This document shows, piece by piece, positions 11,001 through 21,666 of a stretch of 31,577 bases of DNA. The notes under the pieces were generated by a model, which saw nothing but the letters and a program-made list of their open reading frames with translations, ran no database searches and was not told where the DNA came from. Position numbers and translations under genes: made by a program. Origin of the DNA: Cymbomonas tetramitiformis (taxonomy: Eukaryota; Chlorophyta; Pyramimonadophyceae; Pyramimonadales; Pyramimonadaceae); assembly GCA_001247695.2 (NCBI GenBank), contig LGRX02028835.1, positions 1 through 31,577 on the forward strand, given 5' to 3'. The first letter of the stretch is position 1. Every line of letters begins with the position of its first letter.

Positions 11001-11087
11001 TTCCCAAACGAATTGCATTTTTTCCGTCATATTTAGGGAGCGTTGAGTCAGAGAGGTGTGGGGTACATAGTCCCCCCCCTCCCTCCC

Positions 11088-11125
11088 AACAGTTCTGACA
11101 ATCGTATACAATTGTCAGAACTGTT
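11088..11125. repeat. 38-bp near-perfect palindrome, family P
   Basis: AACAGTTCTGACAATCGTA followed by its complement with a single mismatched pair. It is the same family as 10965-11000 and the cluster at 16044-16232. Confidence 0.9.
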
Positions 11126-11337
11126 TCCCAAACAAATATCTTGAATGCTTGGTTCTTCAAAATTTACACTGAACCCATGTCTATATAGAGTCTTCCTATA
11201 ATAGAAAAATTCATTTCTCATGGTACCTTAGGATACCATGCCGACTTCCCTGCGATACGGTATAACCATGCTTTGGATGTCCCGCATGCGGTGCCAATCT
11301 CTCTTCAGTTACTACAGTGGCTACTACCCGAAGGTCC

Positions 11338-11355
11338 GGTCCTCCCACAAGGACC
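11338..11355. repeat. GGTCCTCCCACAAGGACC palindromic word, copy 1
   Basis: GGTCCT and AGGACC arms surround CCCACA. The same 18-mer occurs at 13641-13658, inverted at 14429-14446, and with one change at 14459-14476. Confidence 0.85.
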
Positions 11356-12350
11356 GAAGTGATCACTGGCACCCATGATAGTCTGTAAATGACCATCTAG
11401 GAATCGGTTCTTCATGCCAAAAACGATTGTTTGTTCGCGCGAAAAATGGAACCGGACAGTGCGGCGGTCTCCGCACTCGGAGCGGTCCGACGTGGCAAGT
11501 GGAGGCGGCGGGCATCCAAATATTTGTTTTGAAGTGGTTCAAAAAACATTTTCTGGTCTGGACGTTCGCTCAAGACCTAGCAGCACCCTGTAAGAACGCC
11601 TATAAGGTGGACTAACGCGCAGGTATGAGCTATTTGCGTACTGCCCAGCTGTGTGAAAGTAGGAGAAATCTAAGAATTGGAAACATAGAGTGGTCAAATG
11701 TTTTGCTGAGATTGTAGGTTACCCCTTTTAAAAAACTTTTGGTGTTAACGAATTTTAAGTTCGGGCTTGAGTTAATAGGAGTTTGACGCGTTCGCTGCTG
11801 ACACGAGGGCCACCGCTTAAGTCCTTAAATTCCGCCCGCAGGCTGGAACTGCTGCGGTGCACTCTGTGCTGCATCGCATGTGCTCACACTTGGTCACAGC
11901 CTTTTTTTGCCTCACAGGAAGGTTTTTATCTTTTTACTTAAAGGGAGCAGCGTGTCCAGAGAGTAATTCTCTGGCGGGACTTGTGCGTCCTCGGGTCTAA
12001 TCGCCCCTGCTCCCCCCTCTAACTCTGGCGTGCTTTGTTGTGTGCAGATCCGATTGCAGAGTTAAAAACAACTCCCGAAAAGGTATACCAAAGGTATATT
12101 TTTTCGCGGACTGTTTCGAACTGAAGAGCAGCTTTTTTTTTCAGTTAACGAAACCTGTCATTATTCGTTTTGCGGAGGTCAGAATTGTTGAGCGCGGCAG
12201 CGCCGAGAAAATAGTAATGAGACTGCAGCAGGCTCAGTGCAGCCTGCAAGCCTCATCTCTTTACCTTAGTTTAGTTTGCCTAAGGCACAGGCCTACTTGC
12301 GGGTGCATATCTTGGCACCATACTCCTGCTGGGATGAGTGGTATTTTGGG

Positions 12351-12426
12351 GGCTGCAGTCTGAGTATTGGGCGAACGCCACTCAGCTTGGGTTTAATTCC
12401 CAACAGTCCCGGGAGGGGGGGGGTGG
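12351..12426 (+). repeat. T-arm-like duplicated unit, copy 1
   Basis: CTGCAGTCTGAGTATTGGG ... is followed by TTGGGTTTAATTCCCAA (12387-12403), which folds as a 5-bp stem with a 7-nt loop like a tRNA T-arm, then a G-run. The copy at 12637-12712 is closely similar. It may be a tRNA-derived SINE fragment, but the A-box is poor. Confidence 0.5.
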
Positions 12427-12636
12427 GGATACAAGTGCCGCTGCTGAAGAGGAAACTATTCCCCTTTTGCGGAAGGATTTGCGACCGTCTAGTATTACAT
12501 AATAGAAGGGAACACACCATCCCGTTTGCTGCACTTTTGATAGGGAAACAAGATACAACCCTGACTGCGATTCAACACGCAGTGAGGGAACGATGCGCTT
12601 GGAACGGTGTGCCAAAACAGAGTGATATTTTTCGGG

Positions 12637-12712
12637 ACTGTAGTCTGAGTATTGGGGCTCACCCCGCTCAGCTTGGGTTTAATTCCCAACAGTTCCTGGG
12701 GGGTGGGGGGGT
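12637..12712 (+). repeat. T-arm-like duplicated unit, copy 2
   Basis: Second copy of the 12351-12426 unit, with the same T-arm-like hairpin at 12673-12689 and a terminal G-run. Confidence 0.5.
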
Positions 12713-13300
12713 AGCCAGAACCGACGGCGACCGTACGCGCCGTCGATTCCACAGCCAACAGCACCGAGATGCCCCGTTGAAGCACTTATTAAATAGATAG
12801 ATAGTCACGCACATAGCCTGTGTATTTTGTGTGGCGTTCCCTTTGTGTTTGAGGGAGGCACTATCAAGTGCATAGGAAAGGTCCGAGCATCCGTTGCATG
12901 GGTTGCTGCTGTTCACCGTATGCCTGAAAACGGTTGGGATCATCGGCATCCAGTTGTGTGAGGCTGCCGTATGTTTGAGAGCTCAAAAAGCATAGAAACT
13001 AGTTGTATTATATGCACTCTTGTTGTAGAACTAGGCTTGGATAGGTTACCTTGTTGGTATTATTATTATCATTTTCATTCTTAGCGCGTTTTCACGAATA
13101 ACGTATCTTGTGAACCAATTTGAGGTTTCAACACTCCTAAGACTATTTGTCATACCTACAACTTTTGTACGTACATATATAATAACGTTAGCACTCACAT
13201 AGCACCAATTTTCTAGCTTCCAACAAGTGCAGGTTGCCAACACGCTCAAACCCTAATTCATACGTCCTACACCCCCCTCACTTTTCCATTTGCTGCACAA

Positions 13301-13460
13301 CAAATGCATTCGAATGAGCCAAAATGGACGTCACCATCGTTTTTGGCAACATCGAAATAGGTAATATTGCTGCTAGTATTGTTGGCATACATTGGATAAT
13401 TCTCCGAATAAAACCCAAACCCCTAGATGGTCATTTCGACCCCCCCCTGGGTGCCATGTG
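13301..13460 (+). repeat. Dispersed repeat X, copy 2
   Basis: Direct-orientation relative of 8218-8375. Both begin CAAATGCATTCGAAT and end GTGCCATGTG. The flanks differ, so these are separate insertions of one family. Confidence 0.8.
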
Positions 13461-13638
13461 GAATTTGGGATATATGCCGCGTTTTTTTTCGATATAGTTG
13501 GTATATGAGTGCTTTGGGGTCATATTTAGGTGTCCAATAATTATCCAAAAACTTGTGTTGGGTGTAATACTCGGTGTAGCGATGTGGTTTACGTTATTGA
13601 AAAGTGGGGGTGAAACCGCTCGAAATTAAATAAAATGG

Positions 13639-13660
13639 CCGGTCCTCCCACAAGGACCGG
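13639..13660. repeat. GGTCCTCCCACAAGGACC palindromic word, copy 2
   Basis: The 18-mer is extended by CC/GG on both sides here. It has the same core as the other three copies. Confidence 0.85.
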
Positions 13661-14428
13661 AAGTTCCCAACCCACCTACACTCACTAAGTGGCCTTCCTA
13701 GTGCCCACTGCACTTAAAAAATACTTCAACATGACCTATTCGTGCCCACTACAATGTACAACATCTTCGGAATCCACAATACTGCGGTATATATCCCTCA
13801 CAATGTCATGCACCCACGAAAAAAATAGATTTCATCGAAATCGGCCATCCAAAAATCTGCTCTCGCCGAATTCCAAAGCAATGTTCCGAGTAGACTACTG
13901 CACATATTGACATGCTTAAGTATTCTAAAAATCGATAAACATGTTTACATGAAGTATGCGACGTGGCACAGCATACATCTATCATATCCGAACACTATTT
14001 GGCATTCATAGTATCCGTAGTAACGAAAAAAAACATTTGAAAATCTTGGATCAAAAATGTTTTTTACAGGTGTAAGGTCGATTTGAGTGCGTATATACAC
14101 CCAATACGAGGTCGCCAACATGTATAATCTTGCAAGTATGATTGGGTATGATGTTAGGATAAAATTTTGTACTTGGGCGGCTTGTTTGACCTGGGATTCT
14201 ATTGGATTAAAATATTTGAATGGCATGGCATGTTTTTGAACGTCCTCCAAAAGTTGCAACTCAAAAATGATAGGGTACATGCTACAAATGCATTGGATAT
14301 AGTCATTTTATGACGATATACGGTTGATGGCGCATATGGACACTCAGTTTAGGTCCTAAGTGTACTAAAAACCGAAGGGTAGGCACTAAGACCGTCAAGA
14401 GGACGGCTAAAAAAATTCCCGCAACACC

Positions 14429-14476
14429 GGTCCTTGTGGGAGGACCCAACGCCGTTTCGGTCCTCCCACAAGGACT
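14429..14476. repeat. Inverted pair of GGTCCTCCCACAAGGACC words
   Basis: One copy in reverse orientation (14429-14446) and one in forward orientation (14459-14476, last base changed) face each other across 12 bp. They can form an 18-bp hairpin. They lie about 50 bp upstream of the transposase-like frame. Confidence 0.85.
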
Positions 14477-14525
14477 GTCGGGCAGTAGCCAACAGGCCTT
14501 GTTTCCAACCCTTACCGATACCCCG

Positions 14526-16510
14526 ATGCTTCTTCACATGCGCAGCACAGAAGATGTGCAAACTGTCGAGCTCGGTACCGTGTTCCCTGACGGAGCTGTC
14601 GTACTTGTGATCGGTGGTGTCCGCTCAACCCCCGGATCTACGAGTGACGTGAAGACCGGTTGTGTGAATGTCGAAACAGCCACCCACGAATCTTCCCAAG
14701 CATCAGCTTCTCCGCCTCGCCCTGAAATAAAGCAAGAACATTTTGTTTGTGACTTAACCGAATCGCCTCCACCTCCAAAAGACTCGAATGAATCTACGAA
14801 ATCCTCCAGCGCGGGAATAGAACCAAAGCTCAAGCACAAGGTCAAATCGGAATATACAGCCTACACCGGACCAGCTATTCCGATTGATTTTTCGCAGCAC
14901 GTGGATTTGTCCCAAGACGTAGCGCCAGTTCAGCCTGAAGAGCTTGTCGACGAACTGCAAGTGCCTCTTCTTGCGGGGGTAGTTTATAAGCCACGTGCAG
15001 GAGTTTTCTCTCCTTGGAGAGATTTCTAAAAATACGATCCGCAGACCTGGCTGCGCTCTTCCGACAAAAAGCGTATCAAAGGCCGACTCACTAGAACTAC
15101 GCGATGTGGTGGGGCTTTATCCTGTACCAACGATGCATGTATCGTATGTCGTCAAACGGGAGACCGGAACCATTCCGACTTCACCGGTACCTTTAAAACC
15201 CGCAATCTGGCTTGCGCCCATTGCAACGCTGAGCCCATTCATTCTGGCAATTGTCCGTTTCGTGTAACCACCGAAGAAGACTCCGATTGGAACATCCTCG
15301 TTCTGAGTACCGGCACCGACGCACACAACCATTATTCCGTGCTAACCACCGACAACCCCAGCGTGAATGAGATAAAAACGGCTAAGACTAGGGCTGCGGA
15401 GGTTCTAAATAATGGGTGGAGTGCGGAACGTTTGCGACGTGAAAAGGACTTTACTCACGGAAACCGTCTTTCCAAAAGACTCTTCTTTTGACCCTAGCCA
15501 GCTACTTGACATCGCGAGGAAAATGAAAGTGATTGATAAGGCAGTGGACCAGAATTTCGTGCGAGGTCGTCGACAGGATGAGGGCATGAAAGCCGTTTCC
15601 GAATGGGCTGCTCAGCACGGTAAGGGGCTACTGCAATCTTTCGCGGACGAGGGGAACATCGACAGTTTTGCTCACACGTTCGTTATGTCCAGTGTCGGAG
15701 TGGATGGAGGTGTCGATCTCGTGCTTCGCATGCACCCGAACAGCAGCGACGACTACCTTCGCTCAGCGTACGTCCACTTGGATTTCGTACATCGCAAGGT
15801 TTCTGGGGATTGGGTGACGATGGGGGCGCACGTGTTCTCCATAGAGGCCAACGCCTTGCTCACTATTGCCACCATGAACGTACCCAAAGACTGTACCGAA
15901 ACACAGGTACTATTTTGGACATTGGTGAAGAAGACGGTAGCAGCCGAACACCCGCGTGCGGAAGTATTATTCTACGGCTTCATGGGAGATGCAGCAGGTA
16001 AGTTAAAGATCATAATTTTCAATGGGAGAGGTTGTTAAGTTACACGGAACTGACAATCGTATACGATTTTCAGAACCGTTGACAATCGTATACGATTGTC
16101 AGCAGCTGACAATCGTATACCATTGTCAGCACCGTGTAACCTACGCATGATATACAGGGCAAGTCAATAATCTTAGTTTTCAATGTGGGAGTTTGCACAT
16201 TATAACGTTCTGACAATCGTATACGATTGTCAACACCGTGTAAACCTACGCATGATATACTTGGTTTTCAAGAACTGATTAATATTTGGGGCACAGGTGC
16301 TAACTGGGCAGCAATCAAGAAAGTTTGGCCAGACCAAGATGACCGTAACAATCTGGAGTGCACGTTCCATTGGGGGCAGAACTTACATAAGATCGAATCT
16401 CTTATTCCATCAGATCTCCATGCCGGGCACAAAGACCTGTTACAGCGATGGATTCACTCTACTCCCGAGGCCAAGGTGTCCTGTGAAACTGCCATCTTCG
16501 CCTGGTATAG
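14526..16510 (+). pseudogene. Decayed MULE-type transposase with zinc-finger N-terminus
   Basis: ATG at 14526 opens a frame of about 167 codons. It stops at a TAA (15027) and then continues in the same frame through a Cys/His-rich segment (CGGALSCTNDACIVCRQTG ... CAHC ... C ... HNHYSVL), which recalls the WRKY/GCM/FLYWCH fingers that precede MULE transposases. Near 15475 the coding frame shifts by one. The next part holds the catalytic-like region: HLDF (first Asp) and GFMGDAAG (second Asp). A 299-bp intron (15998-16296, GTAAGT...GCACAG) then joins in phase to ANWAAIKKVWP and CTFHWGQNLHK, the C/H motif typical of MULE transposases. The frame dissolves in a 65-bp tandem repeat after 16510, so the third acidic residue is missing. 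It is probably a dead Mutator-like copy; a domesticated host gene with assembly errors is less likely. Confidence 0.65.
16044..16232. repeat. Palindrome cluster, family P, inside the transposase intron
   Basis: Four copies of the family-P core (TGACAATCGTA plus its complement) lie at 16050-16073, 16080-16101 (perfect), 16107-16128 and 16211-16232 (perfect). A direct repeat, CACCGTGTAA(A)CCTACGCATG, lies at about 16131 and 16233. The cluster lies entirely within the predicted 15998-16296 intron. Confidence 0.9.
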
Positions 16511-16670
16511 CACCGGTTTGCCCGGCATTCATTTTGTTTTTTGGGTTATTGCTGCAAACATTCTTCGAAATTTTTTGCACCGGTTTGCCCCATTCATTTT
16601 GTTTTTGGGGTTATTCATGCATACATTCTTCGAAAACTTTAGCACCGTTTTGCCCCATTCATTTGGGCGG
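16510..16670 (+). repeat. 65-67-bp tandem repeat, 2.4 copies
   Basis: Units start at 16510, 16577 and 16642 (GCACCG, then TTTGCCC and CATTCATTTTG). The third is cut at about 29 bp. The repeat replaces the rest of the transposase coding sequence. Confidence 0.85.
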
Positions 16671-17477
16671 TGAGTGGGTGGCGTATTAATCGATCTCTCG
16701 ACCAAACTACCGTGTTTTATAGTTTAAGTATACATCGAAGTCGATATATTATGAATGGTAGACACCACAACTTTCAAATGTATTGCCTACTCTTCTGTGA
16801 GCGTATGCCTATATCAGGATCGCATGTCATAAATATTGATGCTCGCAGTGATTTTCATAGGGTTTCTTATTACACATCATTCGAGATATATCCGAGTGCA
16901 CAGGGTATGTATCGTCGTGCTTTTGCAACCTTTTTAAATACGTTCAATCGAATTATTTGCATGTATTACGCCACGAGCAAGGTAAACCCGCGAGCAAGGC
17001 GCCCACTTCTTTGCGAGCTGTCGACTGTGACATGGCGTGAAACCCGCGAGGTCAATATGAACTTCGGATAGACGGGCAGGGCAGGGACGAAATGGGGGGG
17101 GCGCTCGTGCCAAAACTGGCCAAAGGTGTCGGTAGTATGCCTAGAATATAATAAAATATGTACTTCAGACGCGAAGGAGACTGCTAAATGCACTTTGAAA
17201 ACAGCTTGGAAACGAAGAGGGGAAACTGTTTAAAAAACAAATGTTTTTTTTGAAAATTTGGCACTTAGGGCGTATTGTGGCGCTTATAGCGATATATTGG
17301 CCAATCCTCGAGACCCATGTCGCATATCAGCGGGTTGACCACCGAGTCGGGGTCCATATATGTCGTTCCCAGCTCAAATGCGAATATTCTCATCCCTTAA
17401 ATAAATATGAAGAAAAGCTTGGGTACATATCGATGTACCCAAAGAGCCTTGGGTACATCGTTGTGTACCGGGGGGTA
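16671..17477. other. Intergenic stretch, no recognised gene
   Basis: Only short frames without domains are seen. An inverted motif GGGTACAT/ATGTACCC lies around 17420-17460. Confidence 0.5.
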
Positions 17478-17738
17478 ATGGACAACGAGGAGCTTCATGC
17501 TCTTTTGGAGTGTAATATTGATTCTGGTTTGGCGAGGGTTTCTGCTCTCAAGCGGTCTCAGCTAATTTCTTTGTGCTCTTCTTCGAGCAAATAAGCTATT
17601 TCGCAGTTTCGTTCGCCGCAGATTCATCCGCAGCTTTTGACCGCAGATCCGCCGATTATTTTAGAGATCGTTGTGGTTGGGGAGACCACAGTTGGTGGTG
17701 CCTTAGAGGCCACTGTTTGGGCCTTCCGAGGATTTTGA
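17478..17738 (+). pseudogene. Unrecognised coding relic, possibly 5' part of element 4
   Basis: ATG at 17478 opens MDNEELHALLECNIDSGLA and reaches TAA at 17592 after 38 codons. The same frame then continues with protein-like sequence (IHPQLLTADPPIILEIVVVG, then a short stretch) until TGA at 17736. Low-complexity A-rich sequence with repeated AAAATTT words follows to about 18030. Its position ahead of the element-4 gag tail suggests it belongs to that element, but no family is recognised. Confidence 0.35.
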
Positions 17739-18026
17739 AAAAAAATATTCAAAATTTGCGCGGATATTTAACCCCCAAAAAATGTCAAAATTTTCGGGAA
17801 ATATGGGGTCTGAATTCAAAATATTTCAAAATTTCAAAAATAAACTGCCATGGGCGGGTCCAGTGGTCGTATTTAAGGTAGAAATATGGAATTTATGGTA
17901 GAATTTAAGGTGGAAATATGGAATTTAGGTAGAAAACCAGAAATTTTTTGAAAAATATAGGGCCCTTTTCAAGGGTTGGCAAAAGAATTTGGGGAGGACT
18001 AGGAAAATTTTCAAAAGAAAATTTGG

Positions 18027-18753
18027 GTGATTTTTTTAAAAAATCCTCGGATAGGGCAAGCCACTGTTTCCGGAGATTTTCGCGGTTCAAAATTGCAACT
18101 TTGCGACGTGGGAGTTGGGGAATCGCCGGTTATTTTGGCAGAGAAATCAGTCACGACTCAGATTACATCCACTAGACCCTCTCCTAGTGCCACTAGGGCG
18201 AGAGATGCCGTGCGACAGGCCCCTCCTGTTCGCACGGAAGTTCATTACGTTCACGCGCCCCCTATGCCTAAGCCTCCCTATATGGGCTCTGGGGACCAGC
18301 ATTTTGGGGACCAGGAAAGTAGTGAGGACGATGAATCGGAGAACCCCCCTGGGTACTACGATGATTCTGGCGGTTGTGAGGAGGTAGAAGTAGAGCATCA
18401 TGGTCACTTGGTCTTTCCGTCGTTTCCTTCTTCACACTTGGAACAGGATGCGACCCTGGACACAAGTTTCCAGGGCGGCACCTATGGCGGTCTTTTAGAG
18501 CCCCCACTTGGGGAGGACTTTTTACCGTAACCAGAGTTTTCAGTTGGCACTGTTTCTTTCGTTGATGAGACCGACTTGTCTTGAAGACGGAAATTTATCG
18601 GAGAGCGAGGCAGCGTACACCGCAAAGGAGTGGGCTGCCTGGGAGGCAGAAGCCCATGACCCCTACGAAACTGGTGGTGCACCATTCGATGATGAGAGTT
18701 GTTACTATGAGGAGGAGTCTGATTATTACTCTGGCGATGATTACTACTATTAA
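18027..18753 (+). pseudogene. gag: C-terminal part of a Gag-like protein, element 4
   Basis: A frame to 18530 reads VHYVHAPPMPKPPYMG, then an acidic stretch with NPPGYYDD, then FPSFPSSHLEQ and QGGTYGG. After a frame change near 18510 the second part ends in an acidic, tyrosine-rich tail (SCYYEEESDYYSGDDYYY) and TAA at 18751-18753. VHYVHA matches VHYTHA of the minus-strand gag at the right edge, and both proteins end in Tyr/Asp-rich tails. The N-terminal and zinc-knuckle parts are not found upstream. PPGY at 18345-18356 is a PPxY motif. It belongs to the element whose LTR starts at 19397. Confidence 0.6.
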
Positions 18754-19396
18754 TCTTTAAACAGACAGGTGGTACTCTTTTATTTTCTCCACCACTTGCG
18801 GTTGTGTAGGATCTCGTGGATGTTGTGGAGACGTTGACCACTAGCGGTCAGTTTGACTTGGTAAGACGAACGATCGAAGGCAGGGACCCACTAAGTTCGC
18901 AGTGCAAGTTCCAACTACATGAACCGACAGGCGGCTTTCTTTCAGGGGAGAAGTCCTGTCGCGATTGACCGGCCCCTGGCCGAGAGAGTCTCCCAAAAAG
19001 AGGGTTTGGCCGAAGATTGGCCGAAAGAATTTTGACACTTAAGTATGCAAAAAGATGTCAAAACAAGAAAAAACAAATGTTTTCTCGAAAACTGTCCGAA
19101 AGGCCTCCGGAGAGGACTTCTGCCCTGCTTTCTTTACTTACATCGTTCCAACACATGCAGACATGCGAGACCTTTTTCGAGTACCCACCACTAGCTGGCA
19201 AGGATAAATTTTAGCCGGACAGATTTTATTCTAGCAAGCTCCTAGCTTAGCATGTATTTTATGCTTAGCGGATATTCTCATCCACCACTTGTGACTTTGT
19301 ACTAGCTCCTAGGCTTAACGATTTTGCATCTTACACTGTAAGCCTAGTAGCTAGGGTGGTGTGTGTCACAAGTTGTCCACCTCAGATGAGGTGGTG
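18754..19396 (+). other. 3' untranslated part of element 4, ending in hairpin
   Basis: No coding sequence is seen. CTAGGCTTA-type words recur at 19230-19340. The end is a perfect hairpin, CCACCTCA-GA-TGAGGTGG (19377-19394), followed by TG and the LTR start at 19397. Confidence 0.55.
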
Positions 19397-19564
19397 TGCT
19401 GGACTAGTGTGACTAGTTCGTACAGTCTAGTGTCATTCCGTATGTCATATTTGGTAGTCAGCTTGTGCCACGCCAAACTCAATATATATGTCTATTAACT
19501 GAGTTTATCGTGGTTCGTTGTTTCACCGTCGGCAACGTTCCCTCTCGTGAACTGCTGAGTTTCC
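19397..19564 (+). repeat. LTR of element 4, left portion (split by insertion)
   Basis: It begins TGCTGGACTAGTGTGAC right after the hairpin and GGTGGTG. It is interrupted after TTTCC (19560-19564) by the 6.2-kb element. Its last four bases AGCA are at 25817-25820, beyond the duplicated TTTCC. The rejoined LTR would be 172 bp with TG...CA ends. Confidence 0.75.
19560..19564. repeat. Target-site duplication TTTCC, left
   Basis: These five bases directly before the TG of the 5' LTR are repeated at 25812-25816 directly after the CA of the 3' LTR. Confidence 0.95.
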
Positions 19565-19746
19565 TGCTGGAATAGTCACACCGCTTGCTTTGTGACTCTT
19601 CCTATAGTAGTGTGTATGACTGTCACCCGAACCCGAACCCTAACTGTTTATGCCCGTTATATCGGGTTAACTTATCAACTTTATGACATTCTGAAAAAAA
19701 CCTTCACTGAGTGAATATATCCCGAGTCCTAGGGGTATATCCAACA
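19565..19746 (+). repeat. 5' LTR of element 2
   Basis: TGCTGGAATAGTC ... TATATCCAACA, 182 bp. It is matched base for base by the 3' LTR except for the length of one A-run. Confidence 0.95.
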
Positions 19747-19768
19747 GGTTTGGCCCCACGCACTCTTT
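19747..19768 (+). promoter_or_regulatory. Primer-binding site of element 2
   Basis: GGTTTGGCCCCACGCAC starts directly after the LTR CA. It resembles the complement of the anticodon arm of initiator tRNA-Met (GGTTATGGGCCCAC) with the A missing, i.e. the half-tRNA priming known for copia. The equivalent site of element 1 is at 9386. Confidence 0.6.
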
Positions 19769-20135
19769 ATTTAGACACTGCGTAGTTTGGCCATGTCAGG
19801 CTAAACACCGACGCTTGAGATGGAGTGAGGGGCTCCTCTAGGGGCGCGGCGGAGCGGTATGGCCTAGTTACGTGACTGGTTGATTGGACTTACGGAGAGC
19901 TCGGGCTCGTGGCTGCTTAATTTTCCCGTACTACGCGTTGGTAGACGTTGGAATTTTGGTCGGATCCGACACCAAGTTCCTTGGCCGCGTTGTTAAATCC
20001 ACATGCACGTTTGGGGAATCTTTTACGCCGCAGCTTTCCTTCTTTTCCTCGACAACCGCTTTACGACTTTTGGCCGCCGCTCCTTCCGCACCTCGCCACA
20101 TTTTCCCTCACTTCGTCTCTATAGTCTTCTACATC

Positions 20136-21424
20136 ATGGTTGCGACTAGATTGACATCAAGTATGGCGTCTCGCCGACGCTCGCTAGCTACAATTTTTGA
20201 CTCCGCTGCCGCACGTAATTCCGTCACGCCGGCTACGCCGGCGCCTGCTGGTGTTCCAGCTGCGAACTCCGCCCAAGCCGTTTTCTTGGCGGGTGTTGGC
20301 TCGCTCACGCGTGAGCGCTTCGACGAGAGCGTGGCGAAGCACGTCATCCGGAAATGCTTTTCAGACAAGCATGACCGATTTACGGGTACAGAGTCGAACG
20401 CTCAGGTGCTCCTCTCCAAGCTGGTGCTTGCTCTCCAGGCTCTCCAGGATTCTACGCGCCGGTGGTGTCGCGACTCTTCACGCACCAGCAGCGGGCGGCC
20501 GTGGACCTCTTTACCATTCAGCAATGGGTCCTCGAGTGCTATGCCCGACACGTTGCAGCCGGTACGCACGCTGCCTCGTTCACCTTGTCCGCGGCAGCCG
20601 TGGCCACTGACGGCGATGCCTCGCAGCTGTCCGACCTCACGGCCATCATCCTCGACGTGAAGCGGCAGCTGAAGACCCTCACGGACAGGGTCAACGGGCG
20701 GGGTTTTACTCCGCGGGCGGACAAGAACAAGATCGGCAACGGGGGAGGCGGCTCCGGTGTTCGTTTTGCAGCGGGTGACCTCCCGACGGGGGGGAACTGG
20801 CCGCAGTCGCAGGTGAGGAGGCGTGTTGCTTTCCACAAGGGGAGCGGTGACTTCATCCCGTTCTGCCAAAACTCGACGTGCAAGAAAGACGAGTCGCGGC
20901 ACTGGCACCGTGACTGCCCGAACGGCGGCAAGCATGGAGCTGGGGGAAGCTTCCACAGCTTCTCCCTCGGTGACATCGAGAACGACTTGCTGGCGGAGCA
21001 GTTTCAGACGGCCATGGACGAGCACGACAGCGCGCGGTTCGATGCGCTTTGCCTTCTGGCAGGGGGCAAGCCGGAGATGCTCGACGGCGTTTCGGCGTAT
21101 TCCTTCGGGATCGAGCCGGAGCGGGAAGACGGTGCGTTGCAGGAATTCCTGCCCTACTGCCAGCCTGCCACCCACATGGGCGGCTTCACGGTCGGTGGTG
21201 TCGAGAGCGGGATCTCGGCTGCCGCTTGCGCGCATGTCCGGGAGGACCCACCGCCGGCTCCACCGCCGGCGGCAATCGAGCATGTTTACCCGGACGAGTC
21301 GGAGGCGTCCGACACCGGTGACATGATGCCGGTGGACCCCATGCACGCACACGAGCCCGACCTCTGCTTTGCGGACAAGATCGCGCAGATGGGGGGACTC
21401 TCGATCACGGCTGAGGGCAAGGAC
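20136..21424 (+). pseudogene. gag: Gag of element 2, 5' part with internal deletion
   Basis: ATG at 20136 begins VATRLTSSMASRRRSLATIFD and runs to LVLALQALQ. At about 20446 some 380 bp present in element 1 are missing, and the downstream homologous part is in another frame (seen from 20462: VVSRLFTHQQRAAVDLFTIQ). That part carries a likely helical segment (LTAIILDVKRQLKTLTDRVN) and a zinc knuckle at 20864-20917 (C-X4-C-X6-H-X4-C, reading CQNSTC...HWHRDC). Next come DGVSAYSFGIEPE, a proline-rich linker and an acidic segment. At 21424 the frame is cut by the nested element and resumes in phase at 24755. Gag would package element RNA into particles. The deletion makes this copy's Gag defective. 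Confidence 0.85.
20864..20917 (+). other. Expanded zinc-knuckle coding segment, element 2
   Basis: Eighteen codons read C-X4-C-X6-H-X4-C, with HWHRDC at the end. The same spacing is seen in the nested element at 22964-23017. Canonical retroviral knuckles are C-X2-C-X4-H-X4-C. Confidence 0.8.
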
Positions 21425-21666
21425 TGCGAGAAAGACAGATCCACTGTCCGGCTAAGCTCGCTGAATATCAAACAGATAATCACATAAACAGTGTCTGGCC
21501 GAGGCTTTATGCTCTCGGAAACCCAGGCAGTGAAACAAGACTGTACTACTGTACTGTACTACTGTACAGTACAGTGCTAGGATGTCACGGACACGATACG
21601 GAAGCAGGGTCAGGCTAGGGGCTAGTCAGAGCCCATAATAACTAAGCCTAAACCCGAAGTCCAGCA
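21425..21666 (-). repeat. 3' LTR of nested element 3
   Basis: TG...CA ends. It includes a foldable CTGTACTGTAC ... GTACAGTACAG segment near 21550-21575. In element orientation it is preceded by GGGTGGTG. Confidence 0.95.

Larger units (their letters stand above)
10761..14425. other. Gene-poor stretch rich in palindromes and duplications
   Basis: No protein family is recognised. A short ATG frame at about 11447 encodes MEPDSAAVSALGAVRRGKW and stops after 28 codons, with no visible continuation. The stretch holds the palindromes at 10965-11000 and 11088-11125, the GGTCCTCCCACAAGGACC palindromes, duplicated T-arm-like units at 12351 and 12637, and repeat X copy 2. The AT-rich segment 13480-14300 has only domainless frames. 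Confidence 0.5.

Noticed and set aside
13945..14280. 111-codon minus-strand ATG frame
   Set aside because: AT-rich repetitive surroundings, no domain recognised and no supporting context; likely chance.
16044..16232. CRISPR-like array
   Set aside because: The repeats are palindromes with irregular spacing and no spacer-sized unique inserts, in a eukaryotic context.
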